This document shows, piece by piece, positions 53,395 through 62,602 of a DNA stretch of 64,000 nt; the stretch's first letter is position 1, and the number at the start of each line of letters is the position of its first letter. The notes below the pieces were generated by a model. It saw only the letters and a list, made by a program, of their open reading frames with translations, had not been told where the DNA came from and did no database searches. This stretch comes from Mycobacterium kyorinense (GTDB lineage Bacteria; Actinomycetota; Actinomycetes; Mycobacteriales; Mycobacteriaceae). The translations under genes were made by a program, and so were the position numbers. The stretch spans positions 1 through 64,000 of the forward strand of contig NZ_LZKJ01000059.1 in NCBI RefSeq assembly GCF_001672775.1. The letters run 5' to 3'.

Positions 53395-53876
53395 CCATCG
53401 AACTACGGGTGAACGGGCGCCCGACCCGCGCGGACGTGCCCGCGCGGATGTCGTTGGCCGACTTTCTGCGTGAGCGGCTCGGCCTGACCGGAACCCATAT
53501 CGGCTGCGGTGAAGGGTTGTGCGGCAGCTGCAACGTGCTACTCGATTCCCGTTCGGTGCGAGCATGTTTGACGCTGGCGGTGCAGGCCGAGGGGTCGGAT
53601 GTCGTCACGATCGAGGGCCTGAGCCAGCCAGCGGAGCCCTCCCCGGTCCAGGACTGCCTGATCCGGCACCGGGCGCTGCAGTGCGGCTTCTGCACACCCG
53701 GATTCGTGGTGTTGATCGAAGAGCTGCTGGCCGAGGTCGACGCGGGCGCTCGGCCCACCCCGGCGGAATTGCGGGACCGACTGGCCGCATCGTTGTGCCG
53801 CTGTACCGGATACGCGCCGATCGTGGCGGCCGCGGAGGAACTCGTCGCCGCCAAGATTGTCGAGCAGAGCCGATGA
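53391..53876 (+). CDS. Molybdenum hydroxylase 2x[2Fe-2S] subunit (CoxS type)
   Basis: A 161-residue small subunit with two [2Fe-2S] clusters. The plant-type cluster uses Cys39, Cys44, Cys47 and Cys59 (GCGEGLCGSCNVLL, VRACL). The second uses Cys98, Cys101, Cys136 and Cys138 (LQCGFCTPGF, SLCRCTGY). All eight ligands are present. Starts with GTG in a 4-nt overlap with the FAD subunit and ends in an ATGA overlap with the large subunit. Confidence 0.95.
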   Translation: MTIELRVNGRPTRADVPARMSLADFLRERLGLTGTHIGCGEGLCGSCNVLLDSRSVRACLTLAVQAEGSDVVTIEGLSQPAEPSPVQDCLIRHRALQCGFCTPGFVVLIEELLAEVDAGARPTPAELRDRLAASLCRCTGYAPIVAAAEELVAAKIVEQSR

Positions 53877-56212
53877 GCCACGTTGGTCAGGGCCCGCCGG
53901 GGTTGCACTTCGCGCGGTTGGCCGCGGGTGGCGGACGCTATCTGGCCGACGAATACGCCGCCGGCGAACTGCATCTGGTGATCGTGCGCTCCCGCGAACC
54001 GCACGCCCTCATCACCGTGGACCCGCTGCGGGCCCGCGCCGCGCCCGGCGTGCACGCGGTGCTCGTCGGCGCGGACATCCGCGACTGCACCGAGCCGATG
54101 GGGATGATGTGGAACGCGCAGATCCAAGCCGACGCGCCCACCTGGTGCCTGGCCACCGACAAGGTCCGCTACGTCGGTGAGCCGATCGCCGCCGTAGTCG
54201 CCGACGACGCGTATCTAGCGGAGGACGCCGCCGAACTCGTCGACGTCCACTACCAGAAGCTACCCGCCGTCGTCGACGCGACCCCGGACAGCCAACCGCT
54301 GCTCTACGACGAGTGGCCGGATAACGTGTTCGGCCGCAATCGGTTCGAGGCAGGAGATGCCACCGCGGCGCTCGGCGACGCGGCGGTGGTCGTCAGCGGC
54401 CGCTATACCAGTAGCCGGGTCGCGGGGCTGTCGTTGGAGGCCCGCGGGGTGCGCGCCGTCTGGGACATCACCGGCGAGTCGGTCACGGTGTGGACCTCGA
54501 CGCAGTCACCGCATCAGGTGCGCAGCTCGCTGAGTGCGACACTGCGGGTCCCGGAGAGTCGCGTGCGGGTCCTGTGCCCAGACATGGGCGGCGCGTTCGG
54601 CAACAAGGCCTGCGCCTACATCGAGGAGACGTTGGTCGCGTTCGCGGCTCGCGTCGTGCGCCGGCCGGTCCGCTGGATCGAGAGCCGCTCGGAGGCGTTT
54701 GTCGCCACGGTTCACGGGCGCGGCACCGCGGTCGACCTCGAAGTCGGATTCACCGCGGGCGGAGCGATATCAGGGTTGCGGGCGACCGTGTTTCTCGACT
54801 GCGGCGCGACGCCGTACATGGTGGGCTGTGGGACCGGGATGGTCACCGCCGCCACGGTGCTCGGCCCGTACCGGATTCCCGACGCTTTGAGCGAGCTGGT
54901 GGCCGTGGTGACGAACAAGACGCCGATTGGGGCCTACCGCGGATTCGGCATGCCCGAAGCCACGTTCGCGATCGAACGCGCGATGGATGAGGGTGCGCGG
55001 CGGCTCGGGATCGACCCGATCGAGATTCGGCACCGCAACCTGCTGCGTCCCGACGAGCTGCCCTATTGGACCGCGGCGATGATGTGTTTGGACAGCGGAC
55101 GCTACAGCGAGATGCTGGATCTCGTTGCAGGCCATCTTGATTGGCATCGCGCTCAGCGCGAGTCTGCGGAAGCCCGCGCCGCCGGCCGGCTGGTCGGCGT
55201 CGGCGTCGCGTGCTATTTGGAGGCCACGAATTTCGGGCCGTCGTTGACCGCGGCGATGATGGGCATCAACAGTCCCGGACATGACCGCGCGGTCGTGCGG
55301 ATGGACGCGTCGGGCTTGGTCACGGTGTTCACCGGCCAAATGTCGATGGGCCAGGGACTCGAGACGGTGCTGGCGCAGGTCGCCGCCGACGAGCTCGGGG
55401 TGCCGTTGGAGTCGGTGTCGGTGATCTGCGGCGACACGTTGTCCTGCCCGTACACCGGCTACGGCAGTGGCGGCAGCCGGGGCGCCGGGGTGGCCGGTTC
55501 GGCGGTGATGATGGCGGCGCGCCGGCTGCGGGATCGGATGCGCGGTATCGCGGCCCACCTGTTGGAAGCCGAGGTGGTGTGTGACGTCGACGGCGGTTTC
55601 GCCGACGAATCCGGTCGTACGCTAACGGTTTCCGCGGTCGCCGAAGCGGCCTACCAGGCTCGCGATCTTCCGCCCGACACCGAGCCCGGGTTTGAATCGT
55701 CGTATACCTACGATCCGCAGGCGTTCGCGTTCTCCTATGGCGCGGTGGCCGCCGTGGTGGAGATCGATCGCGACACCGGGACGGTGTCGGTGCAGCGGAT
55801 GGTGTTCGGACATGACTGTGGTGTGCAGCTGAATCCGGCCAACGTCGCCGGGCAGATCATCGGCGGGGCGGCGCAGGGGCTGGGCGCCGCGCTCTACGAA
55901 CAGCTGCCGTACACCGCGGACGGTCAGCCGGTGGTCGAGTCGCTGTGGGACTACTTTCCGCCGCTGCCGGCCAATATGCCTGCCGTGGAGTTGGTGCACC
56001 TGGAAACACCGACGCCGTTCTCGCTCAACGGCGCCAAAGGTACCGGCGAGAGCGGCGCGATCCCATTGCCGGCGGTGCTGGCCAACGCCATCCGCGACGC
56101 GCTGGATGGCGACAGCAGCGCGGTCGTCGACACCATTCCGATCACCGCAGAACGCCTCTTGGCCGCAATTGATCGACAAGCCAGCGCAACTCAACCGAAG
56201 GAGAAGGTATGA
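53873..56212 (+). CDS. Molybdenum hydroxylase large subunit (CoxL/XdhA type, not CO dehydrogenase form I)
   Basis: A 779-residue Mo-cofactor subunit. GGAFGNK, GAYRGFGMPEATF (354-359 AYRGFG), GQMSMGQGLETVLAQ and GTGES with catalytic Glu726 are all visible. Form I CO dehydrogenase has AYxCSFR at the 354 position, so this enzyme is not a typical aerobic CO dehydrogenase; AYRG-type loops occur in xanthine, aldehyde and N-heterocycle hydroxylases. It would hydroxylate a carbon next to nitrogen or an aldehyde with water. The start is ATG 53873, overlapping the Fe-S gene. Confidence 0.92.
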   Translation: MSHVGQGPPGLHFARLAAGGGRYLADEYAAGELHLVIVRSREPHALITVDPLRARAAPGVHAVLVGADIRDCTEPMGMMWNAQIQADAPTWCLATDKVRYVGEPIAAVVADDAYLAEDAAELVDVHYQKLPAVVDATPDSQPLLYDEWPDNVFGRNRFEAGDATAALGDAAVVVSGRYTSSRVAGLSLEARGVRAVWDITGESVTVWTSTQSPHQVRSSLSATLRVPESRVRVLCPDMGGAFGNKACAYIEETLVAFAARVVRRPVRWIESRSEAFVATVHGRGTAVDLEVGFTAGGAISGLRATVFLDCGATPYMVGCGTGMVTAATVLGPYRIPDALSELVAVVTNKTPIGAYRGFGMPEATFAIERAMDEGARRLGIDPIEIRHRNLLRPDELPYWTAAMMCLDSGRYSEMLDLVAGHLDWHRAQRESAEARAAGRLVGVGVACYLEATNFGPSLTAAMMGINSPGHDRAVVRMDASGLVTVFTGQMSMGQGLETVLAQVAADELGVPLESVSVICGDTLSCPYTGYGSGGSRGAGVAGSAVMMAARRLRDRMRGIAAHLLEAEVVCDVDGGFADESGRTLTVSAVAEAAYQARDLPPDTEPGFESSYTYDPQAFAFSYGAVAAVVEIDRDTGTVSVQRMVFGHDCGVQLNPANVAGQIIGGAAQGLGAALYEQLPYTADGQPVVESLWDYFPPLPANMPAVELVHLETPTPFSLNGAKGTGESGAIPLPAVLANAIRDALDGDSSAVVDTIPITAERLLAAIDRQASATQPKEKV

Positions 56213-56595
56213 AGTACGCATCGCAGGAATGGCTGGACCGTCAGCGCGAGCTGCAACAAGCCTTCGGTCGGCGGCCCGGCGCGTCGGCGCGGGTGCAGTA
56301 CCGGCTCACCCAGGCGCCCGACGGTGACGACATCCGTTACTTCGCCGATGTGCAGGATGGCCGGATCGTCTCGCAGAAGCTCGGTGACGACCCGGCCGCG
56401 GACGGCACCATGTCGGCGTCGTATGCCGATTCCGTCGCGATGCTGCGCGGCGAGCTGGCCCCGAACGCCGCCTTCATGCAAGGCCGGGTCAAGCTGACCG
56501 GCAACGTCGCGAAGCTGGCCGCGCTGATGCCGATCACCCAGACCACCGAATACCGCAATCATTACGCGCAGCTGGTCGAGGAAACCGACTTCTGA
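56209..56595 (+). CDS. SCP2-like sterol-carrier-fold protein
   Basis: A 128-residue protein with an SCP2-type pattern: VQYRLTQAPDGDDIRYFADVQDGRI, then MSASYADSVAMLRGELAPNAAFMQGRVKLTGNVAKLAAL (read in pieces at 56400-56530). Such domains bind hydrophobic ligands or acyl-CoAs. AAGGAGAAGG at 56198-56207 directly precedes the ATG, which overlaps the large-subunit stop (ATGA). Its place in a hydroxylase operon suggests a binding or delivery role for a lipophilic substrate. Confidence 0.85.
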   Translation: MKYASQEWLDRQRELQQAFGRRPGASARVQYRLTQAPDGDDIRYFADVQDGRIVSQKLGDDPAADGTMSASYADSVAMLRGELAPNAAFMQGRVKLTGNVAKLAALMPITQTTEYRNHYAQLVEETDF

Positions 56596-57498
56596 ATGAC
56601 TTTCTCGCTGCTGGCTCGCGACCCGGCCACCGGCGCGCTGGGCGTCGCATCGCAGTCGCACTATCTCGGTGTCGGCGCGGTGGTGACGTGGGCGGAAGCG
56701 GGCGTGGGAGTGGTGGCGACGCAGGCGTTTCCGGAACGTTCCTACGGGCCGCAGGGCTTGGCGTTGATGCGGGACGGTCAATCTGCACGCGAGGCACTGT
56801 CATTGCTGGTCGACGCCGACCCTGATCGCGAACTACGGCAAGTCGGCTATCTAGGCCCTGGCGGCTTTGGCCTTCACAGCGGTGAGCGGTGCGTTGCGGC
56901 GGCCGGCGTGGCTGTTACCGATCACGCCGCCGCGCTGGGCAACATGCTGGACAGCGACGATGTGCTGGGCGCGATGCTGCGCGGCTTCGAAGGGGCGGAC
57001 GGTGACCTTGCGCATCGTCTGCTCGCCGGTCTGCGCGGCGGTGAGGAGGCCGGCGGCGATATCCGGGGCAGCCAGTCCGCGGCGCTGCTGGTGGTCGACG
57101 GTCAGCGCACCGACAGCCCGTGGGATGGTGTGCTGCGGGATGTACGGGTGGACGACCACCCCGATCCGATCGGCGAGCTCAGTAGGCTCATCAAGCTGGC
57201 CGACGCCTACGACGAGGTGTCGCGGGTGGTGTTCAATCCGTTGGGAGTCGTGCTCGGCGGACATGACACCGAATTCGCTGCGGCTGCTGTGGCTCTCGCA
57301 GCTGCCGATGATGTGCTGGGCCCCAATCCCGAGGCGACGTTTTGGTCGGCGGTGCTGCATGCCCGTTGGGGGCAACGGGCCGAGGCGCGCCGCCTGCTGG
57401 CCGACGCTGCTCAGCGCAACCCGCGGCTGCCACGCTTCGTGACGCGACTGGCCGACGCGGGGATTTTGACTGCTGACGAGGCTGAAGTGCTGTCGTAA
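56596..57498 (+). CDS. DUF1028-family Ntn-hydrolase-like protein
   Basis: A 300-residue DUF1028 protein. The N-terminal MTFSLLARDPATGALGVA is the family signature, with Thr2 or Ser4 able to act as an Ntn nucleophile after Met removal. VVATQAF, GYLGPGG and GNML follow, and a helical C-terminal domain (about 215-295) resembles the family's peptidoglycan-binding-like tail. DUF1028 proteins are suspected amidohydrolases near catabolic genes; no substrate is firmly known to me. It starts directly after the SCP2-like stop and ends the operon. Confidence 0.88.
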   Translation: MTFSLLARDPATGALGVASQSHYLGVGAVVTWAEAGVGVVATQAFPERSYGPQGLALMRDGQSAREALSLLVDADPDRELRQVGYLGPGGFGLHSGERCVAAAGVAVTDHAAALGNMLDSDDVLGAMLRGFEGADGDLAHRLLAGLRGGEEAGGDIRGSQSAALLVVDGQRTDSPWDGVLRDVRVDDHPDPIGELSRLIKLADAYDEVSRVVFNPLGVVLGGHDTEFAAAAVALAAADDVLGPNPEATFWSAVLHARWGQRAEARRLLADAAQRNPRLPRFVTRLADAGILTADEAEVLS

Positions 57499-57548
57499 TC
57501 ACTTGAGCCACACTAGTACCGTGAGCTGACCATGAGGCGATTCTCAAT

Positions 57549-57570
57549 CGTGATATCGCTCGTGATATCG
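57549..57570. repeat. Tandem 10-mer CGTGATATCG
   Basis: CGTGATATCG occurs at 57549-57558 and 57561-57570, a 12-nt period with a GATATC palindrome in each copy. It sits in the 86-nt gap between the convergent DUF1028 and paaK genes, 15 nt from the paaK stop. No regulator is known for it. Confidence 0.5.
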
Positions 57571-57584
57571 CAATGGAAACTGTC

Positions 57585-58898
57585 CTATTGGTCGACAATC
57601 CGGTGCGCCTTGCCCGCTGATCGCTCGATCGAGCCGGCGGCCACCACACTCACGATCACGCTGACGCCGATGCGGTTCTTGATCTGCCGCGCCAGCGCAT
57701 CCGCTGCGCGTTGGCGGTGTTCAACCCCAACACCTCGGCGGTGCTCCACCCGCACGGTCAACTGCTCGAGCCGGCCCGGGCGGTCGAGCACACACTGAAA
57801 CTGCGGCGCCAACGCGGGCTGCTGGAGAATCAATTCCTCGATCTGGCTCGGAAATACGTTCACACCACGCAAGATCATCATGTCGTCGCTGCGGCCGGTG
57901 ATCCTGCGCATCCGGCGCATCGAGCGGGCGGTGCCGGGCAATAAAGCGGTCAGATCACGAGTGCGATATCGGATGACCGGGAAGGCCTCCTTGGTCAGGG
58001 AGGTGAACACGAGCTCGCCGTCACTGCCGTCGGGCAACACTTCCTCAGTGACTGGGTCGATGATCTCCGGATAGAAGTGGTCTTCCCAAATATGCAGCCC
58101 GTCCCGGGTTTCCACGCATTCCTGGGCGACGCCGGGACCCATCACTTCGGACAGGCCATAGATGTCGACGGCGCTGATGCTGAGGCGGTGTTCGAGTTCG
58201 ACCCGCATCTCGTCGGTCCACGGTTCGGCGCCGAACACCCCAACCCGCAGCGACGTGGCCCGCGGGTCGATGCCGGCCGCCTCCATAGCGTCGGCGATGG
58301 TCAGCATGTAGGACGGGGTGACCATGATGGCGTCGGGCCGGAAGTCGGCGATCAGCTGGACCTGCCGGTCGGTCATGCCGCCCGACATCGGGATCACAGT
58401 GCAGCCGAGTCGTTCGGCGCCGTAGTGGGCGCCGATACCGCCGGTGAAAAGCCCGTAGCCGTAGGCGATGTGGACCTTGTCGGTCGAGCGCACGCCCCCG
58501 GCACGCAACGAGCGCGCGACGAGGTTGGCCCAGGTGTCGATGTCGGCGGCGGTGTAGCCGACGACGGTGGGACGCCCGGTAGTGCCAGACGACGCGTGCA
58601 ACCGCGCCACCCGGGGCTGCGGCACCGCGAACATGCCGAACGGATAGTTCGCCCGCAAATCGGCCTTGGTGGTCAACGGAAACAACGCGAGATCGCCGAG
58701 CTCTTTGAGGTCGCTGGGGTGTACGCCGCGAGCGTCGAACGCCGCGCGGTAGTGCGGCACGTTCTGATAGGCGTGCTGCAGTGACCATTTCAGCCGGCGC
58801 AGCTGCAGGGCGGAGATCTCGTCGCGGGAAGCGGTCTCGATCGGCTCGAGCTCATCGGGCGAACGGCAGGCCGCGGGGCGGTCGACGATCTCGGTCAT
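57585..58898 (-). CDS. paaK: Phenylacetate-CoA ligase
   Basis: A 437-residue PaaK of the ANL superfamily: RLHASSGTTGRPTVVGYT (P-loop, residues ~95-112), VHIAYGYGLFTGGIGAHYGAERLG, MTPSYMLTIADA (VTPSYM), IYGLSEVMGPGVAQEC, IDPVTEEVLPDGSDGELVFTSL and IRYRTRDLT. It activates phenylacetate to phenylacetyl-CoA with ATP, the entry to the paa pathway encoded upstream. The start is ATG 58898, with GAGGAG 6 nt before it. It is the last gene of the minus-strand paa operon. Confidence 0.95.
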   Translation of the reverse strand: MTEIVDRPAACRSPDELEPIETASRDEISALQLRRLKWSLQHAYQNVPHYRAAFDARGVHPSDLKELGDLALFPLTTKADLRANYPFGMFAVPQPRVARLHASSGTTGRPTVVGYTAADIDTWANLVARSLRAGGVRSTDKVHIAYGYGLFTGGIGAHYGAERLGCTVIPMSGGMTDRQVQLIADFRPDAIMVTPSYMLTIADAMEAAGIDPRATSLRVGVFGAEPWTDEMRVELEHRLSISAVDIYGLSEVMGPGVAQECVETRDGLHIWEDHFYPEIIDPVTEEVLPDGSDGELVFTSLTKEAFPVIRYRTRDLTALLPGTARSMRRMRRITGRSDDMMILRGVNVFPSQIEELILQQPALAPQFQCVLDRPGRLEQLTVRVEHRRGVGVEHRQRAADALARQIKNRIGVSVIVSVVAAGSIERSAGKAHRIVDQ

Positions 58899-58912
58899 GT
58901 GTGACTCCTCGG

Positions 58913-59974
58913 TCAGGCGTCGAAGTCGATGGTGACGGCGTCGCTGCACGGAAGCGATTGGCAGGTCAACACGAAACCTGCTGCTAATTCCGCAGTTTCG
59001 AGTGCGTAGTTGCGGCGCATATCAACACTGCCGGCGGTCACCTTGGCACGGCAGGTGCCGCACACCCCGCCCTTGCACGCGAACGGCAAGTCGTCGCGGG
59101 ATCGCTGCGCGGCGTCGAGCACCGTGCTGTGCCGCGGCAAGCGCAGCGTGCTGGAGCGGCCATCCAGGATGATGGTGACCTCGCTGGTGGGCCCATCGGC
59201 GGTGGCCTCGAGGTGGTGGGCCGGTGGCGGGGCAACGTCTTCGACGAAGAACAGTTCTCGGTGCACCCGGTCGCCGGGGACGCCGAGGTCGCGCAGCACC
59301 CGTTGAGCGTCGACGACCATGCCGTGCGGCCCGCACAGCCAGAAGTGGTCGACGGCATCGATCGGAACCAAAGTCTGCAACAGGCCCCGGATGCGGTCGG
59401 CGTCGAGTCGGCCGCTGAACAGGTCCACGCCGCGGGGCTCGCGGGAGAGCACGTGAATCAATTCGAATCGCGCGCGAAAGCTGTCCTTGAGGTCGGCGAG
59501 TTCCTCGGCGAACATCACCGAGCTGGCGTGCCGATTCCCGTAGAACAGCGTTACGTGCGAATCGGGTTGGTGCAGCACGCTTGCGGCGATCGAGAGGATC
59601 GGCGTGATGCCGGATCCCGCGGCGATCAGCACGTGGCGGGCACCGCCACCGGGTTCGGCGGCAAAGCTGCCCGCCGGGGTCTGCACCTCTACCGTGTCAC
59701 CGGGACGCAGGTCGCGGACCATCCACGGGGAGAAGGCTCCGCCCGGTACTTCCCGGACCCCGATCCGCAGCGGCTCGCCCACCGGCGCGCAGATCGAATA
59801 GCTGCGTCGTTCTTCGGTGCTGCCCGACCGCTTTCGCAATGTCACCGACTGGCCAGGCCGGAACGCGAAGGCCGGTTGCAGCTCGTCGGGCACGGCGAAC
59901 GTGACGGCCACAGCGTCGTCGCAGAGGTGCTGCACCGCGGCCACCGACAGCGGGTGGAAAGTGCGGGTGGTCAT
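58913..59974 (-). CDS. paaE: Phenylacetyl-CoA epoxidase reductase subunit PaaE
   Basis: A 353-residue ferredoxin-reductase-type protein. The FAD site is in RRSYSICAPVGEP near residue 57, the NAD(P)H site in LIAAGSGITPILSIAASVL and LCGPHGMV, and the C-terminal plant-type [2Fe-2S] motif is CKGGVCGTCRAKV...LTCQ. It passes electrons from NADPH to the di-iron PaaA subunit. It starts 1 nt after paaD. Confidence 0.95.
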   Translation of the reverse strand: MTTRTFHPLSVAAVQHLCDDAVAVTFAVPDELQPAFAFRPGQSVTLRKRSGSTEERRSYSICAPVGEPLRIGVREVPGGAFSPWMVRDLRPGDTVEVQTPAGSFAAEPGGGARHVLIAAGSGITPILSIAASVLHQPDSHVTLFYGNRHASSVMFAEELADLKDSFRARFELIHVLSREPRGVDLFSGRLDADRIRGLLQTLVPIDAVDHFWLCGPHGMVVDAQRVLRDLGVPGDRVHRELFFVEDVAPPPAHHLEATADGPTSEVTIILDGRSSTLRLPRHSTVLDAAQRSRDDLPFACKGGVCGTCRAKVTAGSVDMRRNYALETAELAAGFVLTCQSLPCSDAVTIDFDA

Positions 59975-59975
59975 C

Positions 59976-60473
59976 CTAGATCTCCTTCACCCGCTCGAAC
60001 GGTTCGGCGCAGGATCGGCAGCGGTGCAGCGACTTGCACGGTGTAGCAGCGAATTCCGACGTCTTCTCGGTGTCGACCGATCCGCATCGCGGGCAGTGGA
60101 CCCCCTGGCGGCGCGGGGTCAGGGTGAGCAGCACCGGTCCGCTGTGACTGGGCCCGGGCGGGGCGATGCCATAGTCGGCGAGCTTGCGGCGTCCGTCGTC
60201 GCTGATCCAATCGGTGCTCCACGCCGGGCTCAGCGCAGTGCGGATCTGCGCGTCGTCGAACCCGGCCCTGGCCAGCGCCCGCCGCAAGTCAGCGCGGATG
60301 GTGGCCATGGCCGGACACCCGGAGTAGGTGGGGGTGATGGTGACGACCACCCGCCCGTGCTCGTCGCTGGACACGTCGCGCAGCACCCCGAGGTCGGCGA
60401 GCGTCAGGATCGGCAGCTCCGGGTCCGTGACCTCAGCGGCCACCCGTCGCGCCCGGTCGAGCGGGATCACCAC
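59976..60473 (-). CDS. paaD: Phenylacetyl-CoA epoxidase assembly protein PaaD
   Basis: A 165-residue DUF59/MIP18-type protein: VTDPELPILTLADLGVLRDV and PTYSGCPAM in the N-terminal domain, with a C-terminal CxxC/CxxC zinc-ribbon-like region (CPRCGS, CKSLHRCRSC). The DUF59 fold helps insert iron or Fe-S. GTG start at 60473, overlapping paaC by 7 nt. Confidence 0.93.
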   Translation of the reverse strand: MVIPLDRARRVAAEVTDPELPILTLADLGVLRDVSSDEHGRVVVTITPTYSGCPAMATIRADLRRALARAGFDDAQIRTALSPAWSTDWISDDGRRKLADYGIAPPGPSHSGPVLLTLTPRRQGVHCPRCGSVDTEKTSEFAATPCKSLHRCRSCAEPFERVKEI

Positions 60474-61390
60474 TGCCCCAATGGATGTTCCCGGGCAACG
60501 GATTGCATTTCGGTGAGCAGCGGTCCCATCGCCCCGGTGTGCATGCCGTCGCGCCCACTCCGACCGCCCGAGGTTGACGGTGGAACCAGGAGTTCGGCGG
60601 CGTGAAACACCTGCCGCATCACCGCATCGAATTCGGCGCGCAGGTCGGCCGGGTCGACACCGGCGCCAACGGCGGCCAGGCGCGTCTCGACCGGATGGCC
60701 GATGAACAGTTCACCGACGTAGGGCCAGACCACGCCGAGGGCGGCCTCGACCCGGCGCCGGGATTCGGCTGTGCCGCAGGCCAGAGTGATCAGCCAGCGG
60801 GCGGCGTAGTCACGTTGGTAGGTCACCTCTTTGACGCCCTTGGCCGCCACTGCGGCCAGCACCGGGTCGCGGGATCCACGCAACCGCTGCAGCAGGGCCA
60901 GCCGGTAGGTGGCGAACACCAGCAGTCGCGTGATGGTCACCGCGAAGTCGCCGTTGTCGAGTTCGGCCAGTCGCACATTAACGAACTGCGGTTCGCCGCG
61001 GAAGAACGCGAGCGCGTCCTCGGCGGGAATGGGCGATCCCTCGGGCAGGGTGGGCACCACGTCGGGGTCGGCGGCGGCGGCGCGGGCCAGCAGCAGCCGG
61101 GCCTGCCCGAGTAGGTCCAGGCCGATGTTGGCCAGCGCGACTTCCTCTTCGAGTTCCGGTGCGCGGGTGAGCCATTGGGTCAGGCGCTGCGCGACGATCA
61201 GTGCATCGTCGCCGAGCATCAGGCAGTAGCTGGCCAGATCCGCGCCGTCGATGCCGTCGGCCAGGCGGGTGTCCACCCCGGCCAGCGGGTCGTCGAAGCT
61301 GGTGCCGAATGCCCACTGGTCGGCGGCGTCGATGTCGACGAGGCCGGTGTAGGCCGAGTCGTGGTCAATCATGGCGGGTCCTGGCCTCAC
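60467..61390 (-). CDS. paaC: Phenylacetyl-CoA epoxidase structural subunit PaaC
   Basis: A 307-residue ferritin-fold protein without metal, the partner of PaaA in the epoxidase core. YCLMLGDDALIVAQRLTQWLTRAPELEEEVALANIGLDLLGQAR is the family core (read in pieces at 61080-61220), with HLGP-like ending HTGAMGPLLTEMQ. The N-terminus is longer than in E. coli PaaC. The start is GTG 61390, in a GTGA overlap with paaB; ATG 61372 is possible. Confidence 0.93.
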   Translation of the reverse strand: MRPGPAMIDHDSAYTGLVDIDAADQWAFGTSFDDPLAGVDTRLADGIDGADLASYCLMLGDDALIVAQRLTQWLTRAPELEEEVALANIGLDLLGQARLLLARAAAADPDVVPTLPEGSPIPAEDALAFFRGEPQFVNVRLAELDNGDFAVTITRLLVFATYRLALLQRLRGSRDPVLAAVAAKGVKEVTYQRDYAARWLITLACGTAESRRRVEAALGVVWPYVGELFIGHPVETRLAAVGAGVDPADLRAEFDAVMRQVFHAAELLVPPSTSGGRSGRDGMHTGAMGPLLTEMQSVAREHPLGQW

Positions 61391-61686
61391 ATGTGCGCGA
61401 CGGTGTCGGGGATGTCGTAGAAGGTGGGGTGGCGGTAGACCTTGTCGCCGCTGGGTGCGAAATACGGGTCTTTTTCGCTAGGGCTGGAGGCGGTGATCGC
61501 CGCGGAGCGCACCACCCAGATGCTGACACCCTCGTTGCGCCGGGTGTAGACGTCGCGGGCGTGGCGCAGGGCCATCTCGTCGTCGGCGGCGTGCAGCGAT
61601 CCTACGTGGACGTGGTTGAGGCCGCGTTTGCCGCGGACGAATACCTCGTACAGTGGCCAGGCCGGGTCAACTTGCTTGTCGCTCAT
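61387..61686 (-). CDS. paaB: Phenylacetyl-CoA epoxidase subunit PaaB
   Basis: A 99-residue Paa[51 protein letters not shown] (read in pieces at 61530-61660) and the ending [18 protein letters not shown]. PaaB bridges PaaAC heterodimers. The start is ATG 61686; the reading frame is open further inside paaA. Confidence 0.95.
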   Translation of the reverse strand: MSDKQVDPAWPLYEVFVRGKRGLNHVHVGSLHAADDEMALRHARDVYTRRNEGVSIWVVRSAAITASSPSEKDPYFAPSGDKVYRHPTFYDIPDTVAHM

Positions 61687-62602
61687 CGTGTTTCCTCTTG
61701 TCGGCGAAGGCGGTGGCGGCCTGCCGCACCCAGCGGCCCTCGTCGTGGGCGGCTTTGCGGGTGGCGATCCGTTCGTGGTTGCAGGGGCCGTTGCCGTGGA
61801 CGACGGCCAGGAACTCCGACCAATCGGGGGTGCCGAAGTCATAGCAGCCGCGCTGTTCGTTCCACGCCAGCTCGGGGTCGGGGAAACCGACGCCGAGGAC
61901 TTCGCCCTGCGGGACGGTCATGTCGACGAACCGCTGTCGCAGTTCATCGTTGGTGTGGCGTTTGATGCCCCAGGCCATCGACTGGGCGGTGTTCGGTGAT
62001 TGGTCGTCGGGCGGGCCGAACATCATCAGCGCCGGCCACCACCACCGGTCGACGGCGTCTTGGACCATCGCGCGTTGCTCGTCGGTGCCGCGCATCATCG
62101 TCAGCAACAGTTCGAAGCCCTGCCGCTGGTGAAACGACTCCTCCTTGCAGATCCGGATCATCGCGCGGGCATAGGGTCCATAGGAGCTGCGGCACAGCGG
62201 CACCTGGTTGCAGATCGCGGCGCCGTCGACCAGCCAGCCGATCACGCCGATATCGGCGTAGCTCAGCGTCGGATAGTTGAAGATCGACGAGTATTTCTGC
62301 TTGCCGGCAATGAGTTTCGCGGTCAGGTCGCCGCGGTCGGCGCCGAGGGTTTCCGCAGCGGAATACAGGTACAGGCCGTGGCCGGCTTCGTCTTGCACCT
62401 TGGCCAGCAGGATCGCTTTGCGCCGCAGTGACGGCGCTCGGGTCAGCCAGTTACCCTCCGGCTGCATGCCGATGATCTCCGAGTGCGCGTGCTGGGCGAT
62501 CTGGCGGATCAGCGTGTGGCGGTAGCCGTCGGGCATCTGATCGCGCGGCTCCACGCGCTGCCCGGCGGCGATGATCTCGTCGAAGGTCATCGCGGTGCTC
62601 AC
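61667..62602 (-). CDS. paaA: Phenylacetyl-CoA epoxidase catalytic subunit PaaA
   Basis: A 311-residue di-iron monooxygenase subunit. The Glu and His iron ligands are visible in [13 protein letters not shown] near residue 80 and [12 protein letters not shown] near 160, with further family segments [19 protein letters not shown] and [18 protein letters not shown]. It makes ring-1,2-epoxyphenylacetyl-CoA. GTG 62602 overlaps the enoyl-CoA isomerase gene by GTGA; ATG 62590 is four codons later. Confidence 0.95.
   Translation of the reverse strand: MSTAMTFDEIIAAGQRVEPRDQMPDGYRHTLIRQIAQHAHSEIIGMQPEGNWLTRAPSLRRKAILLAKVQDEAGHGLYLYSAAETLGADRGDLTAKLIAGKQKYSSIFNYPTLSYADIGVIGWLVDGAAICNQVPLCRSSYGPYARAMIRICKEESFHQRQGFELLLTMMRGTDEQRAMVQDAVDRWWWPALMMFGPPDDQSPNTAQSMAWGIKRHTNDELRQRFVDMTVPQGEVLGVGFPDPELAWNEQRGCYDFGTPDWSEFLAVVHGNGPCNHERIATRKAAHDEGRWVRQAATAFADKRKHDERQAS

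Noticed and set aside
53519-53872. N-terminal extension of the hydroxylase large subunit
   Set aside because: It overlaps the Fe-S subunit, whose eight Cys ligands prove the other frame; the ATGA junction at 53873 is the normal start.
53391-56212. Aerobic CO dehydrogenase (carboxydotrophy)
   Set aside because: The large subunit has AYRGFG, not the AYxCSFR active-site loop of form I CO dehydrogenase, and no coxDEF accessory genes are present.
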